Shown here: in pieces, positions 4,450 to 10,798 of the stretch
How positions within the stretch are numbered: position 1 is the first letter of the stretch
Layout of the letters: each line of letters begins with the position of its first letter
Source: an uncultured Oscillospiraceae bacterium
GTDB taxonomy: Bacteria; Bacillota; Clostridia; Oscillospirales; Ruminococcaceae
DNA length: 10,798 nt
Assembly: GCA_910578965.1 (NCBI GenBank)
Contig: CAJTSP010000035.1
Location: forward strand, 1 to 10,798
Reading direction: 5' to 3'
The notes under the pieces: generated by a model
Seen by the model: the letters and a program-made list of their open reading frames with translations, nothing else
The model's database searches: none
Told to the model about the DNA's origin: nothing
Position numbers and translations under genes: made by a program

Positions 4450-5214
4450 ATGGCAAAAAATGGACGGGAAGCATCGGAGCCCTTCCAGATGTTTGTAGCG
4501 GAGGAATCCCTGGAACAGATACGGCTGCTTCAAACGTTTGCACAAGGCTTGCCAGAGGTGGATGTTACCGGCACATTTTTGGAAGGGGAGGCGCTGCTGC
4601 GGGCGCTGAAAAACGGAGGGACGCCGCATATTGTGGTGCTGAACCTTATGCTGAGGGATATGGACGCCATTGAGCTTTTGGAGCGTATGCAGGGGATGTC
4701 CCTTGCAATGCGCCCATGTGTTTTGGTTACCTCCGGGGCGCGCAACGGGAATATCCACGAAAAGCTGCTGGACCTTGGCGCTGACCACTGCCTTGTAAAG
4801 CCATACAGGATGCAAAACCTGTTTGACCGGGTAAAACTGCTGTGCACCAAGGGCGGCGGGCGCGATACATGGCTCAATTGGCTGATTGAGGATCGTTTGG
4901 AGCGGTACAATATCTGCTGGGGCGAGGGATACTGGTATATGATCCGGGCTTTGCGCAAGGTGGTTATGGCCGCCCATCCCGTGCGCATGGTGGAGGATGT
5001 GTACAATGCCGTTGCGCACGAGGAGGGCATTTCGATGGGTGCGGTCGAAAGCAGCCTGCGGCGGACCTTGGGCGAGGCAAAGGAGGCCGCGACGCCCGAG
5101 TTTCAAAGGCTTGAGCAGATTCAGCAGAGCAAGGGCAAAAAGATGACGGTAGGCGCTTTTTTGAATATGGTGGGCCAGATCGTCCAAAAAGATTATATGG
5201 GGAGGGAAGGATAG
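4450..5214 (+). CDS. Spo0A-like response regulator with degenerate receiver
   Basis: This 254-residue protein has the Spo0A architecture. Residues about 12-130 form a CheY-like receiver: strand 1 MFVAEES, strand 3 IVVLNLML, VLVTS (T94) and the conserved LVKP lysine (K117). Residues about 140-252 match the Spo0A DNA-binding domain, with the HTH around ISMGAVESSLRRTLGEA and the C-terminal FLNMVGQIV helix. The phosphoacceptor aspartate is Asn65, and the Asp pair that binds Mg2+ is Glu18-Glu19, so normal aspartyl phosphorylation should not occur. Start 4450 has AGGGGGAT about 9 bases upstream. The kinase-like gene starts 4 bases after the stop. It is likely a paralogue, not the master regulator Spo0A itself, and a DNA binder controlled by protein contact rather than by phosphate (inference). 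Confidence 0.85.
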   Translation: MAKNGREASEPFQMFVAEESLEQIRLLQTFAQGLPEVDVTGTFLEGEALLRALKNGGTPHIVVLNLMLRDMDAIELLERMQGMSLAMRPCVLVTSGARNGNIHEKLLDLGADHCLVKPYRMQNLFDRVKLLCTKGGGRDTWLNWLIEDRLERYNICWGEGYWYMIRALRKVVMAAHPVRMVEDVYNAVAHEEGISMGAVESSLRRTLGEAKEAATPEFQRLEQIQQSKGKKMTVGAFLNMVGQIVQKDYMGREG

Positions 5215-5218
5215 CGGT

Positions 5219-6058
5219 ATGGCAGCGACGGAGGATGGGCTGCAAGAACAGCTCAGGGCGCAGCAGCGCAAGAATTTGCTGTATGGCGGGCTGTCCAACG
5301 AGATTGCCGGCCCGGTAAACGTTATCTTAAACGCGGCAGAGATTTTAAAAAAGCGTTTCGAAGGGCAGCAGGAGCTTTTGGAAATTGTTTGGGCCATTGA
5401 AGACAGCATCCGCGCGCTCGACCGGCTGGGCTCCAACCTGCTGGACATGGTTGGCTGCCTTTCGGGCAGCAACACGCCGTTTTTGCAGCCGGTGGATTTG
5501 CGCGAACAGCTTTGCTATCTGTTAGAGCAGTGCGAGCCTTACGCCCGGCGGCAGGATATTATCCTGCATTGGCAGCCTGAGGCAATGCCGGCGCTTTATC
5601 CCTGGTGCGATGCGGTGATGCTGGACGGCATCCTCTTACACCTGCTTTCAAACGCCATCCGCTTTGGCCGCCCTGGCGGAGGGATATGGGTTGAGGTGGA
5701 GGCCGGGCAAGATGTGCCGCCGAAAATCCTTGTGCGGGACGACGGGCCCGGCATTGCGCCGGAGCTGCTGGAACTCATTTTTGACCCGCTCAGCCCGCGC
5801 GAAGGCTCCGGCACGGTTTTTGGCAGCCCCGGCATGGGGCTGTATCTTGCGCGGGAGGCCTGCCGTTCTATGGGCTGGAAGCTGCGCATTGAGAGCGGCG
5901 GCGGGACGCTGGCTACGGTGGAGATGGCGGGCCGGGAGCCCGGCCCGCTGGCGCCGGTTGCCCTGAGCTCGGACGCGATTTCCTCCTATATATTTGCCGA
6001 GGAGCGCCAGCGCCGGGTGGAGCGGGAAATGGCCGCGCTGTTTGGCACCCTCAAATAA
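5219..6058 (+). CDS. Histidine-kinase-like protein lacking the H-box histidine
   Basis: A 279-residue soluble protein with no transmembrane or PAS segment. Residues about 15-80 form a HisKA-type dimerisation helix pair whose H-box reads LSNEIAGPVNVI: Asn27 stands where the phospho-accepting His belongs. Residues about 95-236 form an intact GHKL ATPase domain: N-box LLSNAIRFG (N145), G1 RDDGPGI (D174, G176, G178), F-box IFDP and G2 GMGLYLAR (205-212). A charged tail follows (EERQRRVERE). It can probably bind ATP but cannot autophosphorylate in the standard way. GGGGAGGGAAGG (5199-5210) precedes the start. It is coupled to the Spo0A-like gene, whose receiver has lost its Asp as well, so the two probably signal by ATP-dependent conformation or binding (inference). 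Confidence 0.85.
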   Translation: MAATEDGLQEQLRAQQRKNLLYGGLSNEIAGPVNVILNAAEILKKRFEGQQELLEIVWAIEDSIRALDRLGSNLLDMVGCLSGSNTPFLQPVDLREQLCYLLEQCEPYARRQDIILHWQPEAMPALYPWCDAVMLDGILLHLLSNAIRFGRPGGGIWVEVEAGQDVPPKILVRDDGPGIAPELLELIFDPLSPREGSGTVFGSPGMGLYLAREACRSMGWKLRIESGGGTLATVEMAGREPGPLAPVALSSDAISSYIFAEERQRRVEREMAALFGTLK

Positions 6059-6066
6059 AGCAAAAC

Positions 6067-6099
6067 GCGGGCGGGCGGCAGGGAATGCGGCCCGCCCGC
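6067..6099. terminator. GC-rich hairpin closing the regulator operon
   Basis: A perfect 10-bp stem GCGGGCGGGC (6067-6076) / GCCCGCCCGC (6090-6099) with a 13-base loop starts nine bases after the kinase-like stop codon. The plus-strand 3' side is AAATTGTTG, a poor T tract; the minus-strand side reads GTTTTGC. It probably terminates or protects the 3' end of the upstream message. Confidence 0.55.
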
Positions 6100-6176
6100 A
6101 AATTGTTGCATATCGTCGAAAGCTCCCCGGCATATCCCGGCAAACGTTTTCCTTCAGCCTTTGGCCTACCTCTTTC

Positions 6177-6205
6177 TTTACATCTGCTGGATTTTATTGT
6201 AAAAT
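6177..6205 (+). promoter_or_regulatory. Promoter of the pyrH operon
   Basis: TTTACA (6177-6182), a 17-bp spacer and TAAAAT (6200-6205), each 5 of 6 to consensus, lie about 50 bases before the pyrH start. The housekeeping cluster therefore has its own promoter and does not depend on the regulator operon. Confidence 0.75.
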
Positions 6206-6257
6206 ATAGAAAATCCCATGCGGAGACTTTGTGTTTTGAATGGAGGGTGGCCTTGGT

Positions 6258-6962
6258 ATGGCGTACCGGCGTATCCTGCTCAAGCTGAGCGGCGAGGCTC
6301 TTGCGGGCGAAAAGGGCTTTGGGCTGGATGGCTCTGTCCTGCAAATGGTCTGCGGCGAGATTTGTAAGGCGCACGGCTTAGGCGTACAGATTGGCATTGT
6401 AGTGGGCGGCGGAAACTTTTGGCGCGGCCGTACCAGCGGGGCGATGGAGCGTACCTGCGCGGACAAGATTGGCATGCTGGCCACCGTGATGAACTGCCTT
6501 GCCGTGGCGGACGCGCTCGGGCAGCAGGGGGTGTCCGCCTGTGTGATGAGCGCCCTCTCGATGCCGCAGGTGGCGCAGCCCTTTACCCGTGCCGCTGCTC
6601 TGGAGCAGATGGGGGCCGGCCGGGTGGTGCTGTTTGGCGGCGGCACCGGCAACCCCTTCTTTTCCACCGACACCGCTTCGGCCTTGCGGGCGGTTGAGAT
6701 TGGGGCGGATATTATGTGCAAGGCCACCATGGTGGACGGCGTGTACGATAAGGACCCCAAAAAATTCCCCGACGCGGTACGGTACGACACCCTCACTTTC
6801 AGCGAGGTGCTGGAAAAACGCCTTGCAGTGATGGACGGCACGGCCGCCACCCTTTGCCGCGACAATGCCCTGCCGGTGCTGGTATTCAGCCTGGCGGAGC
6901 CGGGCAATATTGCCCGGGCAGCGGCCGGCGAACCGGTGGGCACCCTTGTAAAAGAAGGGTAG
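6258..6962 (+). CDS. pyrH: UMP kinase (uridylate kinase)
   Basis: Converts UMP + ATP to UDP + ADP in pyrimidine nucleotide synthesis; a cytoplasmic hexamer of the amino-acid-kinase fold, typically regulated by GTP and UTP. The 234 residues match the family length. Visible motifs: KLSGEAL (9-15), GGGN (50-53), the UMP-site block DKIGMLATVMN (69-79), GTGNPFFSTDTA (129-140) and VDGVYDKDP (159-167), followed by MDGTAATLCRDN. The start at 6258 is chosen over the in-frame ATG at 6240 because GGAGGG (6242-6247) lies inside the longer form and is properly spaced to 6258. It is the first gene of the frr-uppS-cdsA-dxr-rseP cluster; rpsB and tsf, often found upstream, are not here. Confidence 0.97.
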   Translation: MAYRRILLKLSGEALAGEKGFGLDGSVLQMVCGEICKAHGLGVQIGIVVGGGNFWRGRTSGAMERTCADKIGMLATVMNCLAVADALGQQGVSACVMSALSMPQVAQPFTRAAALEQMGAGRVVLFGGGTGNPFFSTDTASALRAVEIGADIMCKATMVDGVYDKDPKKFPDAVRYDTLTFSEVLEKRLAVMDGTAATLCRDNALPVLVFSLAEPGNIARAAAGEPVGTLVKEG

Positions 6963-7003
6963 CCCTTAAAGCGACCCCTCTGGAAACGATCCCAAAGGAT
7001 CAA

Positions 7004-7028
7004 GGGGCCGCCTTGATGCGGCGGCCCC
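7004..7028. other. Intercistronic hairpin pyrH-frr
   Basis: A perfect 9-bp stem GGGGCCGCC (7004-7012) / GGCGGCCCC (7020-7028) with a 7-base loop and no T tract. It is more likely an mRNA processing or stability element than a full terminator, since frr follows without a visible promoter. Confidence 0.55.
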
Positions 7029-7053
7029 AAACGCAGCGGTGCTGCGATACAAA

Positions 7054-7064
7054 GGCCGGGCCAA
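7054..7064. repeat. Partial copy of the 17-bp repeat core
   Basis: GGCCGGGCCAA matches the last 11 bases of the repeats at 2994-3010 and 3795-3811. Being short and GC-rich, it may be coincidental. Confidence 0.3.
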
Positions 7065-7119
7065 ACGGACTTGGCCAAAATCCACACCGGAGCGCCCATA
7101 AAAAAGGAGATGCAAAGCG

Positions 7120-7674
7120 ATGAGCGAATTTACAAAGCCCTATGAGGAAAAGATGAACGGCTGTATCCGGCATCTGGAGCGGGAGCTGGCCGCTATCCGC
7201 GCCGGCCGGGCAAACCCCGCCGTGCTGGACAAGATCACGGTGGACTACTATGGCACCCCTACGCCCATCAACCAGGTGGCCGCCGTGGCGGTGGCCGAGG
7301 CGCGCATCCTTACCATCAGCCCCTGGGACGCCTCGCTGGTGCGGGCGATTGAAAAGGCTATCCTTACCAGCGACCTCGGCATCAATCCTACCAACGACGG
7401 GCGGATGCTGCGCCTGGTTTTCCCCGCGCCCACCGAGGAGCGCCGCAAGCAATTAGCCAAGGATGTGCAGAAGATGGGCGAGGAGGGCAAGGTTGCAGTG
7501 CGCAATGTGCGCCGGGACGCTATGGATAAGCTCAAAGCGCAAAAAAAAGCCAGCGAGATTACCGAGGACGACCAGAAAAAGCTGGAGGATGAGATGCAAA
7601 AGCTTACCGACAAGATGGTCAAGCAGATTGACAAGGTCTGTGAGGAAAAAAACCGCGAAATTATGGAACTTTGA
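7120..7674 (+). CDS. frr: Ribosome recycling factor
   Basis: With EF-G it splits the post-termination ribosome into subunits, releasing mRNA and deacylated tRNA. The 184 residues equal the normal length. The two-domain tRNA-mimic fold is evident: helical residues 1-29 and 104-184 enclose the beta domain II (about 30-103), with RAGRANPAVLDKI (27-39), YYGTPTPINQVA (43-54), DLGINPTNDG (85-94) and the RNVRRDA segment (128-134), whose arginine is needed for ribosome binding. AAGGAGAT lies 7 bases before the ATG. Nothing is missing; its place between pyrH and uppS is the standard Firmicutes order. Confidence 0.97.
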   Translation: MSEFTKPYEEKMNGCIRHLERELAAIRAGRANPAVLDKITVDYYGTPTPINQVAAVAVAEARILTISPWDASLVRAIEKAILTSDLGINPTNDGRMLRLVFPAPTEERRKQLAKDVQKMGEEGKVAVRNVRRDAMDKLKAQKKASEITEDDQKKLEDEMQKLTDKMVKQIDKVCEEKNREIMEL

Positions 7675-7749
7675 CCGGCTGCGCCCTGAAAAATCTTGTG
7701 CAAACGCAGCTTTGCCGGGCGGCGTACCGGCGCTTTGCAGCTTGATAAT

Positions 7750-7777
7750 GTGCCGCGCATGGTTTTGTGCGCGGCAC
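7750..7777. other. Intercistronic hairpin frr-uppS
   Basis: A perfect 10-bp stem GTGCCGCGCA (7750-7759) / TGCGCGGCAC (7768-7777) with loop TGGTTTTG, followed by AGCTTTTGG and then directly by the uppS ribosome binding site. The short T run allows partial termination; it could tune uppS and downstream expression. Confidence 0.55.
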
Positions 7778-7798
7778 AGCTTTTGGAGGAGATAGAGC

Positions 7799-8512
7799 AT
7801 GGAGCATCCGGCCGGGTTTGCCCAGGGCTTAAGCATCGGCATCATTATGGACGGCAACGGCCGCTGGGCAAAGCGGCGGGGGCTGCCGCGCACCGCGGGG
7901 CATAAGCGCGGGGCGGAGGTGTTTCAGGACATCACCCGCTACTGCAATGAGCTTTTAGTGCAGTCGGTAACCTTTTACGCCTTTTCTACCGAGAATTGGC
8001 GCCGCCCGCTTGAGGAGGTTGGCGCGATTATGCGCCTGTTTGGCGAATATCTCGTCAAAGCGTTTGACTACCAGAAAGAAAATAACCGTGTGGTCTTTTT
8101 GGGCGATCGCTCGGCCCTTGCGCCCGAGCACCAGGAGCTGATGGATGAGATCGAGCGAAAAACCGCCCATAATACCGGCATGACCCTCAATATCGCCGTA
8201 AACTACGGCGGCCGGCAGGAGATTTTGCGGGCGGCGCAACGCCTTGCCGAGCGGGCCCAGGAGGGGAAACTTGCGCCAAAAGAGATTACCGAGCAGTTGT
8301 TTGCCCAGGAGCTGTATACCTGCGGCCAGAAGGATCCCGATTTTATCCTGCGGCCCAGCGGGGAAAAGCGCCTGTCCAACTTTTTGCTCTGGCAAAGCGC
8401 CTATGCGGAGTTTATCGACTCGGATGTCCTTTGGCCGGATTTTACCCGGCAGGATTTGGACGCTGCCATCGAAGAGTTCAACCGTCGCAGCCGCCGCTTC
8501 GGCGGCCTTTGA
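7799..8512 (+). CDS. uppS: Undecaprenyl diphosphate synthase (cis-prenyltransferase)
   Basis: Condenses eight isopentenyl diphosphates onto farnesyl diphosphate to make C55-PP, the lipid carrier of wall precursors; cytoplasmic, membrane-associated. The 237 residues match the family. Motifs: IIMDGNGRWAKRRG, with catalytic D18; FSTENW (62-67); NYGGRQE (135-141); RPSGEKRLSNFLLWQ (185-199), which holds the diphosphate-binding residues (Pro where E. coli has Thr, a change also usual in other clostridia as far as I recall); and YAEF-x5-LWPDF. GGAGG is 9 bases before the ATG. A short 24-base gap to cdsA indicates one transcript. Confidence 0.96.
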   Translation: MEHPAGFAQGLSIGIIMDGNGRWAKRRGLPRTAGHKRGAEVFQDITRYCNELLVQSVTFYAFSTENWRRPLEEVGAIMRLFGEYLVKAFDYQKENNRVVFLGDRSALAPEHQELMDEIERKTAHNTGMTLNIAVNYGGRQEILRAAQRLAERAQEGKLAPKEITEQLFAQELYTCGQKDPDFILRPSGEKRLSNFLLWQSAYAEFIDSDVLWPDFTRQDLDAAIEEFNRRSRRFGGL

Positions 8513-8536
8513 CCCGGCAGGGGAGGTGCAAACGCA

Positions 8537-9403
8537 ATGAAGACCCGTATCATCACCGCGGCCGTGGGCCTTGTATTCCTTGCCGGACTGCTGTGCCTGT
8601 TCGATACGATCCTTTTTGACATTGTTGTTTCGGCCATCTGCATTTTGGCCATCCACGAGGTGTACAGCGCCATGGGGCTACGGGGCCGGTGGGGGGTGTA
8701 CCTGCCCTTTGTGCCCTTTACCCTGCTCATCATGCTGTCCAACTCGTTGCGTGTGCGGGCAGTCGTGCTGCCGCTTGCCTTTTTGTTTGCGCTCTACCTG
8801 TGCGTTTATGTGATTGTGCAGCACGGCAAGGTGGAATTTATTAAGCTGGGCGGGCTGGTGTTTTTCAGCGGGGTGATTTTGCTCTGCTTTTACTCGCTGA
8901 TCTACCTCAAGCGGCTGCTGCCCTCGGAGCAATACCAGGGCGACGCGGTGTATTTTATCCTGCTCATCCTCTGCATAGCCTGGGGCGGCGATACGGCGGC
9001 CTATTTTGCGGGCCGGCTGTTTGGCAGGCGTAAGCTTGCCCCCATCGTAAGCCCCAATAAAACGGTGGAAGGGGCTGTGGGGGGTGTTTTGGGCAGTGTG
9101 GCGCTGGGCATAGGCCTTACCGCCGTGTACGCCGACATCTCGCAGCGGCTGGGCTTTTTTACCAAAAGCAGGGTAGGGAGCCTATTGTATATCATCCTTG
9201 CCCTTTTGGCCGCCGTCGCCTCGGTGCTGGGCATCCTGGGCGATCTCTTTGCCTCGGCGGTCAAGCGGCAGTGCGGCGTCAAGGATTACGGCACCATCTT
9301 CCCCGGGCATGGCGGCATCCTGGACCGGTTCGACAGCGTGATGTTTATTGCGCCCTTTGTAACCATCGTGCTGACCTTTGTGTTCTACCATTTCCGTAGC
9401 TGA
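8537..9403 (+). CDS. cdsA: Phosphatidate cytidylyltransferase (CDP-diglyceride synthase)
   Basis: Makes CDP-diacylglycerol from phosphatidic acid and CTP, the branch point of phospholipid synthesis. It is an integral membrane protein of 288 residues with about eight hydrophobic segments. The family signature is complete near the C-terminus: SAVKRQCGVKD (240-250), then FPGHGGILDRFDS (255-267) with the metal-binding aspartates. AWGGDTAAYFAGRLFGRRKL and SPNKTVEGA (172-180), also conserved in the family, precede it. GGGGAGGTG (8519-8527) serves the start. It lies between uppS and dxr with short gaps, so lipid carrier, phospholipid and isoprenoid precursor synthesis are co-expressed. Confidence 0.96.
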   Translation: MKTRIITAAVGLVFLAGLLCLFDTILFDIVVSAICILAIHEVYSAMGLRGRWGVYLPFVPFTLLIMLSNSLRVRAVVLPLAFLFALYLCVYVIVQHGKVEFIKLGGLVFFSGVILLCFYSLIYLKRLLPSEQYQGDAVYFILLILCIAWGGDTAAYFAGRLFGRRKLAPIVSPNKTVEGAVGGVLGSVALGIGLTAVYADISQRLGFFTKSRVGSLLYIILALLAAVASVLGILGDLFASAVKRQCGVKDYGTIFPGHGGILDRFDSVMFIAPFVTIVLTFVFYHFRS

Positions 9404-9426
9404 ACATACGATAAGGATGGGTCGTT

Positions 9427-10587
9427 ATGAAAAAACGTATTACCCTTTTGGGCTCTACCGGCTCCATCGGTACCCAAAGTCTGGAGGTCATCCGCGCGCA
9501 GGGGTATGAGGTGGCGGGCCTGGCTGCCGGCTCCAACCTGGAGCTGCTGCTGGCGCAGATTGCCGAGTTCCGCCCCCAAACGGTGGCCCTGGCCGATGAG
9601 GCCGCCTGCCGGGAGCTCAGAAGCCGGCTTTCCGGCGTCCAGTACGCTCCCTGTGTTTTGCAGGGGGAGCGGGGTATTGAGGATGTGGCGCGGATGCCGG
9701 ATACCGATATTGTGCTCAACGCGGTGGTGGGCATTGCGGGGCTGGGGGCAACCCTTGCCGCCCTTGGGGCCGGGCATGACGTGGCCCTTGCCAACAAGGA
9801 GAGCCTTGTCGCCGGCGGGCAGCTTGTGCTGGATGCTGCCCGCAAACACGGCGCGCGGCTGCTCCCGGTAGACAGCGAGCACTCGGCCATCTTCCAGTGC
9901 TTGCAGGATACCGCCTCGGCCAAACGGCTGGAAAAGATCCTGCTTACCGCCTCCGGCGGGCCCTTTTTTGGCATGGGCCGGGAGCAACTTGCGGGCAAGA
10001 CCCGCGCAGACGCTCTCCGGCACCCCAACTGGAGCATGGGGGCCAAGATTACCGTTGATTCCGCTACCCTTATGAACAAGGGCCTTGAGCTGATCGAGGC
10101 GGTTTGGCTGTTTGGATTGCCGCCCGGGCAGGTGCAGATCGTGGTGCAGCGCCAGAGCATCATCCACTCGATGGTACAGTATGCCGACCATTCAGTTATT
10201 GCGCAGTTGGGTGTGCCGGATATGCGTATCCCTATCCAATATGCCCTGACCTGGCCGGACCGTGTGCCCGGTCCCGCGCCCGAGCTGGACTTTACCTGCC
10301 TTGGCCCGCTCACCTTTGATGTGGCGGACGAGGAGACCTTCCGCTGCCTTGCCGCCTGCAAAAAGGCCATTGCCAAGGGTGGGCTTGCTCCCTGTGCCGC
10401 CAACGGCGCAAACGAGGAGGCGGTGGCCTTGTTTTTGCGGGATGAGATCGGCTTTTTGGATATCGGCCGGCTGGTGGAGGCGGTGGTGGACAGCGACAGC
10501 TTTGGCGGTGCATACACCCTTGAGGATGTGTACGAGTGCGACCGGATGGCCCGCGCCTTTGTGCACGGGCAGTTGCAGAGCCTATAG
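9427..10587 (+). CDS. dxr: 1-deoxy-D-xylulose 5-phosphate reductoisomerase
   Basis: Catalyses the NADPH-dependent conversion of DXP to MEP, the second step of the MEP isoprenoid pathway, which ultimately supplies the substrate of UppS. The 386 residues match the family. NADPH loop GSTGSIG (9-15); ALANKESLV; metal ligands D149 and E151 (PVDSEHSA) and E221 (MNKGLE); LTASGGPF (173-180); HPNWSMG (199-205); catalytic flexible-loop His247 (SIIHSMV). The usual HPQ just before it reads QRQ (241-243), a small deviation. AAGGATGGG precedes the ATG. A 23-bp gap follows cdsA; rseP follows after 186 bases. Confidence 0.97.
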   Translation: MKKRITLLGSTGSIGTQSLEVIRAQGYEVAGLAAGSNLELLLAQIAEFRPQTVALADEAACRELRSRLSGVQYAPCVLQGERGIEDVARMPDTDIVLNAVVGIAGLGATLAALGAGHDVALANKESLVAGGQLVLDAARKHGARLLPVDSEHSAIFQCLQDTASAKRLEKILLTASGGPFFGMGREQLAGKTRADALRHPNWSMGAKITVDSATLMNKGLELIEAVWLFGLPPGQVQIVVQRQSIIHSMVQYADHSVIAQLGVPDMRIPIQYALTWPDRVPGPAPELDFTCLGPLTFDVADEETFRCLAACKKAIAKGGLAPCAANGANEEAVALFLRDEIGFLDIGRLVEAVVDSDSFGGAYTLEDVYECDRMARAFVHGQLQSL

Positions 10588-10658
10588 GCCTGCCCGCAGT
10601 TCCTGCATGGGGCGGCGCTGCCCGGTGTACAGGCGCCTGCGTGCCTGGGCGGCTTGGG

Positions 10659-10686
10659 GCTGCGCCTGCTTTTTGCCGGGCGCAGC
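10659..10686. other. Intercistronic hairpin dxr-rseP, first
   Basis: GCTGCGCC (10659-10666) / GGCGCAGC (10679-10686), a perfect 8-bp stem with a 12-base loop, followed only by TTTG. Confidence 0.45.
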
Positions 10687-10710
10687 TTTGGATACGGGTT
10701 TGGGCAGCGT

Positions 10711-10731
10711 GCCCCGGCGGGGCGGTTTTTT
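10711..10731 (+). terminator. Possible weak terminator/attenuator before rseP
   Basis: GCCCC (10711-10715) / GGGGC (10719-10723) with a 3-base loop, then GG and six T (10726-10731). The short stem plus good T tract could cause partial termination between dxr and rseP. A TATAAA-like -10 follows near 10739, but no matching -35 is visible. Confidence 0.45.
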
Positions 10732-10773
10732 GGCCTTTATAAAATCCCCCTTTCGAGAAAGTGAGAAACTGCT

Positions 10774-10798
10774 ATGTCTTTTCTGACCATTTTAGCGT
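10774..10798 (+). CDS. rseP: 5' end of probable RseP-type site-2 protease (partial)
   Basis: Only MSFLTILA is encoded before the window ends. A hydrophobic start of this type directly after dxr fits the membrane-embedded zinc protease RseP, whose first helix carries the HExxH site beyond the window edge. AAAGTGAG lies about 8 bases upstream. The call rests on synteny (dxr-rseP-ispG order in Firmicutes) more than on sequence. Confidence 0.55.

Noticed and set aside
4356..4673. Plus-strand frame of 105 codons between the DUF6514-like and Spo0A-like genes
   Set aside because: It overlaps the Spo0A-like gene in another frame, lacks a proper ribosome binding site and has no family features.
4447..5475. 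Long minus-strand open frame (342 codons) opposite the Spo0A-like gene
   Set aside because: It is a shadow of the two plus-strand genes, which show clear family motifs; the minus translation has no recognisable domain.
6114..6120. CGTCGAA as a Spo0A box upstream of pyrH
   Set aside because: One mismatch to a 7-bp motif, single copy, and about 57 bases from the promoter's -35; not enough to claim a site.
9345..10517. Long minus-strand open frame (390 codons) opposite dxr
   Set aside because: Antisense shadow of a clear dxr gene in GC-rich DNA; composition is Ser/Ala/Arg-rich with no motif.

Overview
The window suggests a Gram-positive anaerobe of the class Clostridia, most likely Oscillospiraceae or a relative. 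The evidence is a GC-rich low-GC-phylum gene set (pyrH-frr-uppS-cdsA-dxr-rseP in the usual Firmicutes order), strong AGGAGG-type ribosome binding sites, an anaerobe-type rubrerythrin and a Spo0A-family regulator. This placement is inferred from gene content and style. No search was run.

Region 1 (1 to about 2980) is accessory DNA with visibly lower GC and different codon use. It holds the 3' end of an unrecognised gene, a minus-strand two-helix membrane protein, two small XRE-type repressors, a 37-residue ORF, a 117-residue orphan and an IS30-family DDE transposase (D189, D252, E286). A consensus sigma-A promoter at 921-949 carries a perfect 14-bp palindrome in its spacer, a very likely repressor operator. 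Three intrinsic terminators separate the small units. The last one lies directly in front of the transposase ribosome binding site. The layout resembles the regulated end of a larger mobile element that uses an IS30-type transposase (precedent: the staphylococcal element ICE6013) more than a bare insertion sequence.

Region 2 (about 2985-3900) is host DNA: a complete rubrerythrin between GC-rich intergenic stretches that share a 17-bp exact repeat and further imperfect blocks, ending in a strong terminator.

Region 3 (3944-6099) is a probable operon: a DUF6514-like small protein, a Spo0A-like response regulator and a histidine-kinase-like protein. The regulator has Asn at the phosphoacceptor position and Glu-Glu in place of the acidic Asp pair. 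The kinase has Asn in place of the H-box His but keeps an intact ATP-binding domain. Both ends of the classical phosphorelay are therefore missing, which makes this the most interesting part of the window. Upstream lie a tandem 11-bp repeat and two Spo0A-box-like sites.

Region 4 (6177-10798) is the essential housekeeping cluster with its own promoter: UMP kinase (pyrH), ribosome recycling factor (frr), undecaprenyl diphosphate synthase (uppS), CDP-diglyceride synthase (cdsA), DXP reductoisomerase (dxr) and the first codons of a probable rseP site-2 protease. It links nucleotide supply, translation recycling, isoprenoid precursor supply, wall lipid carrier and phospholipid synthesis. The larger intercistronic gaps contain strong GC-rich hairpins.
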